NCBI GenBank assembly: GCA_963678675.1
Contig: OY783195.1
Span: forward strand, 30,089,006 to 30,153,005
DNA length: 64,000 nt
Direction: 5' to 3'
From: Xiphydria camelus
Lineage: Eukaryota; Arthropoda; Insecta; Hymenoptera; Xiphydriidae
Shown here: piece by piece, positions 8,199 to 21,200 of the stretch
Layout: every line of letters begins with the position of its first letter
Position numbering within the stretch: the stretch's first letter is position 1
Program-made: the position numbers and the translations under genes
Notes under the pieces: model-generated
The model's input: the letters and a program-made list of their open reading frames with translations, nothing else
Databases searched by the model: none
What the model was told of the DNA's origin: nothing

Positions 8199-11100
8199 CT
8201 GTAATTAGAGACCAAACGAACCCGTTAATATCTTTCGAAGTCATTTGTCTACCGAGACAAATTTATCGCTGTTCATTTAAACAAATCTTTGTCTTATACG
8301 TATGTACAAAAAATACGTACTCTAGCCTCGTACTGCTTCTCTCTCGTCTCAGCCAGTTCGGTACGTATTATTTCTCCTATGTATTCAATGACCATGGTGT
8401 GCTTTTCCAAATCCCGTGCAGCGTACAGACCGAGTCCTTGAATTTTTGATCGGGCAAGGTAAACGTTATTGCGCCACTCTTGTTTCATCTTTTTGTACTG
8501 CGAACTTTTCGAGTGCACGAATTGCTTGGAATACGGACACGCCACCTCTCCGGCGACAGTCGCGGTCGGCACGAAGGCCGCGCGAGCCGAAGAACCGGTG
8601 CGTTGCGTGTGAGGCCTCTTCCACGGTAGCTGATTCCTCAAGCGAGCTTCCGTTCTGGCGCTGCCAGTTGGATTGATAGCCAGCGGTAATTCCAAAAGAG
8701 GATTTCGCCCGTACTTGAATCGGTAGTCGGTCAGAGTTTCGATGCCTGGAAGACTCTCGAGCACTCGAACGACGGCCGGTTCGGTCAGTCCGAATAAATC
8801 TTCGCCGGAGACGTAACGGGGAAAGAGCTGTACGCTGCGGGTTGTTCGGCGCAGCTCGGCGAGCGGCTCCAAGATGCGGTTCCAAACAGCGCGCGGCGTA
8901 GCATCGCGCAATTCCACGTCCTCCTGTGACGGCTCCTGAACGAGAACGCGAAATTCCGGTCGACCCGAAACGTCGTGGATCGAGCAGACGTATCGGCAAC
9001 GCTTGTTGGGCCTTCTCATGCTCCAATAGAATCTCACGATCTTGTAACCGACTGGGTAGATGTAATTGGGCGTGTGGAAACCGGCGAGCTGATGCGGTAG
9101 CAACTGTCCCACGCTCAGAAATATGAGACTGCCGACTCTCAGAAGGTGGTTGTGTTCGGAATGATGCATGACGGCGGCTACCTGTCTGTTCTCGTCGCGG
9201 TTGACGTACACCCTTCTGTACACCGATAGAGTAGTAAGCTCGTTATCTTTTTCATTCTTTTGTATGTGTTGAGAACAATATGTACTCTGAAATGCAAGGA
9301 GAGGAATTGTCATTAAAAGGGCCAGAAATTAAGAACGGATTAGAGGCCGAGTTCAATAAATAGCTACCTTGTTTTTGTAGAAAACGCAGCCATCCTTTAC
9401 GGCACAGCCAAGATGATAAACGTTCGTACAGCGTGTCTTGAAACACTTTACCGTAGCTCCCGTCTTTTCGCAGACTATACAATTTAATACTAGACTATGC
9501 TGCAATGCCGTGTCCAAGTTCATCAATGCGCCGTTCACCGTCTCATATACGTCCTCAGACCACAGAGCGCAATTCAGGTGAACCCATTTGTCTACGTCGA
9601 AATTGAGTAGCCTAGCAGGACCGTCGGCTGCACCGTCACCTTGACTTTGACAAAACATGCAGCGTCGACTGTCGTCCGTTTTCACGGGTATTACAGTCAC
9701 CCCCATACGGAAAAGCATCTGCAAGGGCGAGAGAACATGTGTGCTTGTAAGATTTCCTATCTAACTACGGATCTTGTAAGAAAACAGTAAAAAATATTAG
9801 ACGCATCATGAAAGTATAAGGAATGTTACCTCTGTAATCTCCTTGTCTGTCGGTTTCTTATATTTTGTAGCAGGCTGAATGGCGCCAATCGACCAAGGCT
9901 TATACCGTAGTCCCTTCCAAACTTTGGCCGGTGGTGGTGGATCGGACATTTCGCATAACGATTCTTCCGTTGCTGGATGTTTCTTCGGCCGTTTCTCGTC
10001 GATGAAAGACTCTTCCTTCGCATCGTGCAGATCCACGTCCGCGTCCACGTCCCTTTCAGTTTTTATTCTAGTCTCGATGTCCACGTGATCAATCTCCATA
10101 TTTTCGAAGTGATCGATCGATTGTTTCATTCCGAATTTCTTCTCCTGTATTTTTTTCCTCAAGTCGTCGTCCATCAACTTGGCATTCGCCTTCTGGTACA
10201 AGTGGTCCACAATCGTTGCAGCCTGATTAGAATAAAAATGCAATGTAAGTTTTCTTTATACTATTATTAAACAAGGTAATTAATAACTACTGAATTATCT
10301 TAAAAAAAAGTGTATATAATATCGTCCATACCTTTTCTTGCGTGTTCGTAGGAGTTCTGTGAATGAGAGCAAACTGCATGTAACAAGCTGCCGAGCAAAA
10401 GCACAACTCTTCTCCGGGTTCTGATTCTTCTTTGCTTAAAAATGGTAGATCCGAAACTTTCTTTCTTATCAAACTATTCAGTATCACGACATCGCAATGA
10501 CGGCAGAATTTCGCCGCCCCGTTTAAAATACTTTGAATGTCAATTGGTGCTGTGGATCGAAACGATATCATTGTAATAGCATTCAAATCTTGTTATACGA
10601 GTGGCCAAACGCATTATAAAAATTGAAACTTGGAAGAAAAGGCTAAATAAATTTACCTCCTTCCTTCCCGTCTTTCCCCTTAGTTCTATACAGTCCCAAT
10701 TTTTGACTAGGAGGCGTCGTAGTACGCTCTACTATCTGGTAACCGGTAGGCGGAGCAATGTTTAAAATACTCGCCAAATCTTTAAGTACGCCCATTATAT
10801 CATCCGCAGCTTGACTGTTCAAGGTCAAAGTGACGGTGACAGTGCCGTTGTCTTTTAATGGAATCGGTGGAGATTTTCCCATTCTGAAAAAACTAATACT
10901 ATTATTATTATTATATTATAATATTATTCAGAGTATTTTTTTACTATTGAAATACATACCTTGTTATACCGACATTTTCTTTGTCCTGCTTCGCAGTATC
11001 TTTGGTGTATCCTGGCTTGAGTCTGATGGGAATGGGAGAAACCAGCGGTATCACCGGCGACACTCGTTTCAACCAATCGGATTCCTCGTCCGATTCCTCC

Positions 11101-12254
11101 TCGATCAATCTTAATCCAGGAAACCGATGTATAAACTCGGGAATTACGCATTCGGGGGATGAAGAGCTGACGATCGTATCTGGCGTGTCAACCTCGCGAC
11201 TCATCGTTAGAGAGTTTTCCTTCTTATCGTCAGCTGGAGAGAAAGTTGTGCAATATCGTGTTAATTAAATAATGCAAGTAATCGCGTTTGAAGCAATTTA
11301 TTTTGTCCAGTATGGATCTATTGGACCGAAACGAATACGGAGTGATTTCTGAAAGAAACGATTGTAGCTATGTACGAGTACTTACAGTCATCGAGCTTCA
11401 GAGGAGCGAACTCTTGATCGTAGAAACCTCGTTGAGTGGATACGGGTTGTTGAGGTGGCAAAGGTTCCAATTCCCCGAACGGTTGGGTGTTGTAATGATC
11501 GGCAATACCCAGCAAAGACGCAGCGCCATACGAGCCGGTCAGATCGCCCGTTCTCGTACTATAGTCCTTCTGAGTACCAATTTTGGATAGGTCGCCAGAG
11601 CCAAATATCGGGCAGACGCCGTAATTTCTGCCCAACAAAGGCTCTAACACGGCCATCGGCTGAAGTTGCCGCAGTTGCGTCATCAGATTGTCGATGAAGG
11701 TGTCGTAATCCTCATCCAGACGAGACACCTTTCTCGAGCGCTTCTTCTGCGGTGCCGTAGCCGCGTCTTTTCCCTGGCTCTGTCTACGCTTCTGTTGATA
11801 TTGGCGCCTCTTCTGTTTTTTTATATCTACACAAAAACGGATACCTCTCCTTATTGACATGGACACGAGCGTACGTGCACGCGTTGTCGATGGCTCGAGC
11901 GCGATAAGTAATGTAAGATCTTTTACAGGTGACACACCGTTTATTATTAAAGTTGAAGTAAAAAGAACTTACCAGTTTTGTCGTCGATAGACCCATCTAT
12001 AAGCTCTTCTTTGGCAGGTAGAAAGTCTTTGGTATCGGTTAGCTGGGTAGGCATACCGCCGGACAAAACTTCGTCAAGAATTTCCTTTTTAACTTCTGTC
12101 AAAGGCACTGTGTGTTGCGTAATTGTACCCTGTGGCAGCTGAGTTTGGTGACCCATAGGGTGGGACACTGTGTGAGGCACTAGCGGTTGTATTACATTAA
12201 CGTGTGGTGGTGGAGTTTGTTGTTGCTGCTGCTGCTGCTGCTGTTGTTGTTGTC

Positions 12255-12288
<34 letters not shown>

Positions 12289-15200
12289 TACGATATGAGG
12301 TTTCTGCGTAACAGCCAGCTGCTGAGATTGAGAGTGAGGAATTTGCGAATGTGTTGTAGGTACGGGCGTTGACTGTTGCGATGCTTGGATAATGTTTGGT
12401 CCTTGCGAAGAGGTTTGCGCGTTCTTTGGAGATGCCGTGGTGATTACAGGTTTCGGCTGCGTGATGATTCTCGCCATAGACATCGCCGTCGATATTCGCT
12501 GTTGCATTTGAGCGGCGCTCGAAACTATGGACTCTGTTGTGGCCTTGATTTGCGAATGAGGAGTGGGGATGGCGAGTTCCTGTTGCAGAGGAGTCGTAGC
12601 TTCAGTGGTGGTTGCATGAATAGACATGATTTGCTTCACGCTCGACACGAGGGTTCCATGCTGTGTTCCTTGAGTGGTAACGGGTAGGACTTTTGACTGC
12701 TGGCTGGACGTTTGCTGTTTAGCGAAGGTATCGAGAGTTCGTGGTTGCGACTGTAGAGTCAGAGAAATGGTAGACGAAGAAGAAGAAGACGGAGAAGAAG
12801 AAGACGAAGAAGAGGAAGAGGAAGTCGATGTCGGTAATAGTTTTGGCTGATCATCCTTAATCGGTGGACTCTGCACTTTCGCCGGAGACACCGTATGAGA
12901 CAAAAATGATGTTTCTCTCGTCAATATTTGCTTGCTGACGTTAGCCTTGCTGGTAGGCGCCTCATTCAGTAACGGCGGAAGTAACGAAGAAGGTGTAGGG
13001 GGTACGGGTCTCGCCAGTTGCGCCTCCAAAGAAGGCACCAAGGGCAAACTGGAACCTTGATTCGTACTGGACGATGAAGTTGTGGTGGCGCATGCCGTAT
13101 TTTGCAAAAGCTGCTTCAGGAGAACATTCTGAGATTCTTCCATTCTGTGGGAATTGGCTGCGATTTTGTTACTCTCGAGTTCTGATCTGGCTGTTCCGAG
13201 CAATTTGTCGATATTTGATTGGCTCTTACCCGCAAGGATGTCCTCTGATTCCTTTTTGATCAGCGCTGCGCTCTGCGCGAGACCTTCCAATTTTACGCTT
13301 TTGTTTTCTATGAGTCCCTCCAACTTATTGCTCTTATTGTCGATAGGTAAGAGTCCGGCCTGTTTGTACTGCGCTTGGCCCGAGGTGAGTTGAGTGTGCA
13401 GCAGAGTAGGCGCTTGCGATAAGGTGGACTGCAGTATACTGGTCGTAACGCTCACAGTGCTCGCTACGGCACTGACTGCCGGTGGTATGATCGTTCTCAC
13501 GTACTGCATCGGAGAGCTTGTTGCAGCTGAAGAAGCGTTGACGACCATACGCGACGGTACGGAAGTACAGCTCGAGCTCACTTGTAGAATTGTTTGCAAG
13601 TTTTGCGCACGCTGCGCCGAAGGCGACGGCATTACGGAGCTCCGCAAGTTGCTCGTTTGAGTGAGGACGGTGCCGGCTCGATGGCCAGCTATCGTGGGTT
13701 TTGCGGAGTTCGTGTCGTCTAACAGAGCGTTCAACATGGCATTGGGCGTGCTAGAGATTCCAGAGTTCACCGGTGGTCTTGTAGGGACTGTCGAAGTTTG
13801 TAGACTCGTGCTGATCGGGAGCGATTGAATCGCATTCGTCAGAGTTCGTGACGAGTACTGTTCCGATGCTGCGGACTTGCACAAAGTCGAGATGACGCTG
13901 ACCGTCGAACTCGGTTCTTTCGCCTGCGACGTGTAATCCCCAGTTTTCGTGCTCGCAATGTCCATCTTAGCCGCCACACTGGCGGCAACAGTAGAAGCGA
14001 CAATGTTGGCGGAGGTCTGCAGCCGAAGGGCGGAATTGCATTGAGATACGCCGACTGTACTCGATTGATTCGAGCTGTTGCTCGCCGTAGTAAGATTGCT
14101 GACTTTCGACCCCGCCATCATGGAGGAAACCATACTGACGACTGTTGCCGGTGGCGCGCTTACGTGGCTCTGGTTGGTCTGTAGCGATGATAATAATGTT
14201 CTCAATTGATGCGATTGGTTCACCACGTTGGATGTGAGCTCCGTGGGTTTCGATAGGGGAGAAAGATGCGGCACTGTTGTTGTGCTCTTCTGCAATTGAG
14301 TAACGGTATTCACCGCCAGTGTAGCCGTCGTCTGCTGTGGCATTGGAGGACTCTTCTTCGGTGCCGGATCAGCCGCCGGTGGTGTATTGGCCTTCGGCAG
14401 TGCCTTCGGTAGTTTCTTCTCGTTTTGTCCTTGATTTTCATTTTCAGAGTTTCCTTGCTCCAAGTCCATCAAGGAATCCTGTAAGATGTTCAACGGTAAC
14501 GTATCCAACGGCGTTGGCAGTTGGTAAATCATGCTGGATTTCCTTGTTCTATCTTCCTCAAGTATGTCGGTTTCCACCATTTCTGGTTTGGATGATATGA
14601 TGTTTTGCAGCATATCCAATATATCGTCGGACGATTCGTCAATGAGGGCTTTTTCGTCGACCGTTTTTTCTCGGGTATAACTTTTATTCACGTCTACTCC
14701 AGGGGATTGTTCCTCCCGTTTCTTCTCCTTGAACGATTTTGGAGTCGCTTCTCCATTGCCTGATTCGGCATTGGTAACTTCCACTTCCTTCGTTGCACCA
14801 GTATCCTTCATTTCCGTGGCGGAATCGACGGTATCACCTTTATCTTCATTAACGGCGACGGACTCTACATCATTTTCTAAAATATTCACCAGTGACAAGT
14901 CGTCGGCTACTGGCGACATTCTTTTCAAGGATTCCGTTTTTTTCTCAATTTCAGAGTTCTTCTCGCCATTCATAGCGTTTTCGGCGGGATTATGAATTGC
15001 TTCAAGCATGCTCTCCAACTCGTCGGTTGTATTGAGTAGGTCTGTCTTCTTATCAGTTGTTGCTGGAGCGTCTGGCATTGTGGTTAATTCATCATCAGTG
15101 GGAGCACTTTCCATGGCAACTTCCTTATCACATTCAGACTGTTTGATTTCCTCGAAAATTGCATCATCTTCCACCCGTATTCTCGTTTCTTCGTCTAGTT

Positions 15201-18200
15201 CTTTTTGGGTATCTTTTGCTGGACTACTTCGATCGGGTAAGTCGGAGATTGACATTTTAGGCGAGGATAGCGTAACGGCCGTCGGTTGTACGCTTACAGC
15301 CGGCTTCGTCGAGACGACCGAGATTGTCGTCGTGTCTGACTTGGTCGAATTCACGGTGCTCGAACTTTCGCTCGTTGTCACAGCGGATACAGCCGTGCCT
15401 TTTTCGCTCGCCAAATCTGATAGTTTCGACGCGGTGCACGATGTGTCCAGATTAATCGTCACGGTTTTCACAATTGCCTGAGTAGGCTTCGGCACGTTTC
15501 TCTCCGAATTGACAGAGGCGGTTTCTATGACGGTTTCACTAAGTTTTGCCGCAATTTTAGCATCTGCCACGATGCTTTCCATGGCCGAAGGTGAGATACT
15601 TTGTTTGGGAGAGGCGAGAGAAACTGTCGTCAAAGTTTCTCGCGCGGAAAACACGGGAGAAAAGGTTGTCGAAATTTTCGGCATATTGTCTAGGATAAAA
15701 GCAATACAAGTGGTCGCGCAGGTTGTAGAAACTGGAGAGTTCGAAGGCACCGAAGGGTACGAAATTGATGGTCTAGTTATACCAGGTACTCCGATATTCG
15801 CTTGATGCAAGCTAGACGGAGGCATCTGAGAGACCGGTAGTTTCTCCGGAAATACGAAAGACTTTGGACTCTCGATTTCTTCTGGCTCTGTATTTTGTTT
15901 GTGTTCCTCGTCGATGGACGGTACCTCCGCGGGTTTATTTTTCCTGGACATATCCGTGATGCTGGTCTTTTCCGTTTTATCCACGTCCTCCTCACAGGAT
16001 TCCTTCGACAGGTGGTCGTCGGGCGATTTTGAGTTCGGATCAATAATTAACACCTCCGATTCCTCGACAAGAGAAACCATAAGATCCTGATCGGGAGACT
16101 GGTCGATATACGGACCCGGTGATGGATCCACGTGAAGTTCCTCTTGATCAGGCGATTCGGGCGTATCGGTGACAGCTACCAGTCTTTTTCCAGATTGCAA
16201 CGTCCTGACTATATCGAGCCTTAAGCCTTTTTTATTCCTGGTTTGAGAAGGCACCACAATGTCATCGTCGCTCAACATTGCCCCGTCACCCGAGCCCTCG
16301 GGATGTTCGATTTCCAGTATCTGCACCAAATCGTGCCCCTGACTATTGTCGTTGACGAGAGCGTGACTTAGCGAGTCGTTGCTGTCGGCAGATAAATCCA
16401 CCACCATGTCTGATTCAAATAGCACGTATTCCTCTTGCATGTCGCCTTCGAGGGTGCCGGATATCACATCCACTAACTCCGTATCGCTAAACTGATCTAT
16501 GACGGTTATATCGTCGTTGTCCCTTTGAGCTGTTGAGCTCAGCGTTACCTCGGTATTCACGATAGTCTTATCGTCGTCATAATCGGTTGTGTCGGGAATG
16601 GGCTCGAGCTTATCACCCGGACTACCCAAAGCCAACGGCGTGTTGTCGATCAAGGAAGAGGTTGCTTTCGGCTCCACTTCCGTCGGCGGTGTTTGCGGTG
16701 GCGTGTGAGAATCATCGTCGAAGTCATTATAATCCGCGCAGACTAGGGAATTTATCTTGGATTGCGAGATTCCCGTTTTTCTGTGCATCACAGCCGAGGT
16801 GTTGGGTTTCTCCTCGGCGTTGATCATGTGCGACTCCCCAGTCTTCCCCTTGCTCTTAGCCGCCAGAACCGAATCCGCAGCCTTCCCCTTGCTATTCGAC
16901 AATTGCGGTTCCGCGGTTTTACCCTTACTGGATTCAGCTTTCATAGACCACATCGGCGATCCCCCGCGGAGTCCGAGTTTGAAGTAACCGAATCGCCCAA
17001 AATTCGGTGGAAAGGGAATGGGATTCAATGGATTATGAGGATTGCCGCCACCTCTATTGTTTCCGTGGTCCGTGGGAGGATTTTGATCCTGTTGATGTTG
17101 TTGGTTCTGTTGAAGCTGTTGCTGCTGCTGATCGTTCTGCGCGGGATGGTTGCCTGAATTCTGTGAGGAGTACGGCATGTGCGGTGTGTGAGGTGTATGA
17201 GGGGTCCTTGGAGTACCAGGATTCTCCACGCTTTGCGGTCGATCGGGCATAGCGGGACTGTTGCCGCTGCTGGATTGCCGTCGCTGCATTTGCATCGGCG
17301 AACCACCCACCATAGGGCTGCGCGGCATCGGTGAATTAGGCGTTTGAGAGGGTGGCGGATGGTGAGAGCTATTTAGTTGATGCTGCAACATCGGCGACGT
17401 AGACGGATGATTACGAGACATCGGGCTGGGTGGTTGGTATTGCGAAACCATCGGAGAACTCGGCGGATGAGAGTGCATTCTCGAGCTCATCGGACTCGGG
17501 GGTTGAGAATTTTGACTCAATTGCTGCTGAAGCATGGGCGATCCCATCGTCTGCTGCACCATGGGACTACGAGGCATCGGAGAGCTCGGCGGTTGTCCGT
17601 AGCTTTGTTGCATTTGTTGATGCAACTGGGGACTCGGGGAGCTGGCCGGTTGCGAGACCATTGGAGAGCTCGGCGGTTTCTGCATCATGTGTTGCTGCTG
17701 CTGCTGTTGCTGGTGCTGCTGCTGCAGTTGCAAAAATTGTTGCCTCTGTTGCTGTACGAGCTGTTGCTGTTGTAAAAGTTGCTGCCGCTGTTGCACCATC
17801 TGTAGAGTCCTCTGAGTCACGATGTTCGGCGCCTCCTGTGTGATTCCGCCGACTTCGTGCTGCTGCTGTATGATTTGCTGTCGCTGCAGCATCTGCTGGT
17901 GCTGTTGTTGCGTCATCATCGGCTGCTGAGTCGGCTGCGGGCTACCGAGCGGCGAACGTTGACCGTATACGATTCCGCCCTGTATCTGCATCCTGGGTCT
18001 TTGACCGGGTTCTCCGATCGAGGGTGGCCGTAATAATCGTTGCGTCAATCCGTGCAATCGCACACCTTGCTCGCCCATTATCTGCTGTAACACTCGACTG
18101 TCGGCTGTGTAAGCTCCCGGACTAGTCGCGAGCCTCCCGGTGATGACGGCTCGGTGTTGAGGGGAGGCCATTCTAGTGGCCGAGGGGCCACAAATTCCCG

Positions 18201-21200
18201 GCGACGGCATGGCACCAGGACTGAAAGGACTCTCCTCGCCCTGAGAATGCGGCGTGCCGATTCTCGGTGATGGTTGCATACTATGTGGAGACATCGTTCC
18301 CGGGTTTGCCGATTGCGGATTGCCCGGACTATGCTGTACCATGGGTGGATTCGGACTGTGTTGCACGATAGACGTAGCCGGCGAATGCTGAATTATACCG
18401 GAGGAAACACTTCCTGGACCGGGACTATGGGACACGAGTGCCGCTGGACTATGCATAGGGGAAGAGTGCTGCGACGGTGACATCAGAGGTGAACACGGTT
18501 CATTCGCTTGAAGTTGAGGCTGCCTCTGCTGCTGCTTGGTTTGATACTCCTTTATCAACATCCCGTGCTGTCTGGTTTGCTTGCGACTCGCGTCCAAATG
18601 CTTCTGCAGGGCGTTCTGTTCGCTCTGAATACGATGTAACTCGGCGGCGTCGTTTTCTGCCAGTTCGTTACCGGATTTGCGAAGTTGACGCTGCTTGCTG
18701 TTGAGAGACTGATAGAACAGATAAAGCAAAAATCGACTCATTAGCGACGAAAGTAATCGACATAAACCATTTGCTCGCTTTCAGATATAAAGTATAAGGA
18801 CTTAGAAAAATTTCTTTCACTATCAAAGTAGGAATTGTGTATCAGGGGGAGATATATTAAAATCAAATACATAAATTCATCATAAATTATTTGTTTCATC
18901 ATCGGTAAATCTCAGAGATCTCCGTAAAGAGATCTATCCTGATAATTACCTTTCGGATTTTACGAAGTTTCTGGACTTCCGTTTCGTAATATTGTAACTG
19001 CTGCGACAAGATCTGATTTTGATGGTTTAACCACTGTTCATATTGCAGCTGTGTCTGGCGATCTTGTTCGTTTGCGATGGTTTCCGGTGGTGCCGGAGGC
19101 GCTGGGAGTTGCGGAATGTTGAATGTTGCTACTCGCGCTGAAGAATTTGGATGTAATGAGTGCGAAGTGACCCTACCATTCATTTCGTTTTCTTTGGATA
19201 AATCTGTATGTTATTTGGTACTAACGTTCCGGGGGTGTTTGCGTGGCTATTGGTTGTCTGGGTATCTGCACCACTAACTTTGTTGTGTCAGAGACACCTT
19301 GGGACCAGTTGGCACCTGGTGTCGATGGAGGTCGAGGTGTACACGGTGGCCTTATGACAGGAGCGCTTCCAGGCACTGTAACGATTCCTTGAGGTGGGGA
19401 CGATAGCGACGAAGATCCTAAGACATCCGCCCTCAGTCTTTCGAATTCGCTATCGCTAAGGAGAGCGCCGCTCGGTGCGGTGGCATCCGCTTGCTGCTGT
19501 TGCTGCTGTTGCTTTTCCTGTTCGCGCTTTTCTTGTTCAACCATTTCTTCCAGCAGTAGCGGTTGCTCCTGCGAACAGGACTGCTAACAGTTAAGGTCAT
19601 TTTCAAAGCGGTCGGGCGTTGATAAAAGAACGGGGATGCGAATCTTCGTCATTGGACGTGCGGATGACGTTGATACACCTTTACCCGAGGAATTGTTACA
19701 GATTTAGTTTGCGTATTATCATTAAATGTTTATTCTTTACTTTCTCTTATCACCGTCGAATGACGCGTCATGGGCTTCTCAGAGAGTCGATTATAGAATA
19801 CAGTAGAAACACTATATTTTTTGTATATTTTCATTTCCTGTTTTAAATTTCAAATGACTTTAACGAATACATTAAAAAACTACTATTATTACATCGCACA
19901 ACTTTACATAATTAATCGTCAGCTCTGAATTAAAATAGAGAACGTAAAAAAACATGCATGTACACAATTGCTGCAGCCATTACAAATGCTTCCGAAAACT
20001 TCAAACTTCGAACATAATAATTTCTACTATACTGATATAAGAGTAGAATAATTGTATGTTTTAAAAAACGAGTCGTTTCATAGCTAAACTTCTTTCTTGT
20101 GACGTATTGCGTGACTGCCGAACAAAATGTATAAATAAACAAGACTAAATATTCGCAAAGAATCTACTTTGACTTCAAACGAAGAAGTTTCATAATACAT
20201 CAACATATTACTTAATTCGTAACCTCGAGTTCCATTGTTTTTATAAAATTATTTTTAAAATAAATCTATAAGAAAACATTGTGTTCTCCAGTAAAAATAA
20301 TATTATACCACAATGTAATTGAAATTGTTTGTGCCCTTTTCATGATGCTTTTCGGCCCCAATAATTGAGGATCTACTGTGACGATTTACAGCTGTCTTTT
20401 TTTTTTATTTAAATGCACTCTTCCCCAGTAACGTCGCAATGTCTTATTTTTGGTGATAGCTACAATCCTTCGAAAGTCTACGCAAAGTGCGATATGTGCC
20501 CCGAGTCTTGCTCACCTGCAGAAGCAAGGGTCTCCGGTGAGGATGCGGTGTCATTGCGGGAGCACCGGTAAGAACCACGGGGGGCATCGGCGGACCCGCC
20601 AACGGCACCGGGTGCCCTATATGGACCGGGGGTCGTGGCAAACCCCGTCCACCTGGGCACAGCCCCATCTAGACATGCACCAACACCAATGCATTGCAAA
20701 CACCCAGGCCAAAACACCATTTTACCAGCCAGTACTCTTATCAAATAAGTCACGCGTCTACGCCTACATCCAAACCCAATTCAAATTTCCCTCTCTCATT
20801 GTAAATGTACGTAAGACAGCTATATTGATCAAATAAACTATATACTTGTATTGCCCTTATAGTTCAATTGACTTTCGAGTAACAATAGACGTTAAGTATA
20901 GTTAATTTTGGTTAACATTCGTAATAATATTTAATAGTACCTATAACCTTGCATTGATTTAGTAGATTAGAAAGTGGGTATAATCCAAGAAGATAGGCAT
21001 GTAAAAAAGATGAATTGCTCATTTTTTAAAATACTGCGTCAAGTCTAATAAAGGAATCAGCCCTCCATACGCGTCTATCTTCTTTAATATTATCTGTACA
21101 ATTATGTAGGTAATACCGAAAAGTGTCGATTATCTATTCAACAAGATTATCGCGTCACCCGTTGCACAATGGTATACTCTTTTATAGATTTAAGTTTGCC

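Noticed and set aside
11812..11826. Alternative KMT2C/D exon 26 start at 11,812 after AAACAG
   Set aside because: It would break phase with exon 25; the GTGTAG site ending at 11,827 restores the frame (G|AT = Asp).
12187..12372. Leucine-rich plus-strand frame that looks like a membrane segment
   Set aside because: It is the antisense shadow of the polyglutamine tract in the KMT2C/D giant exon.
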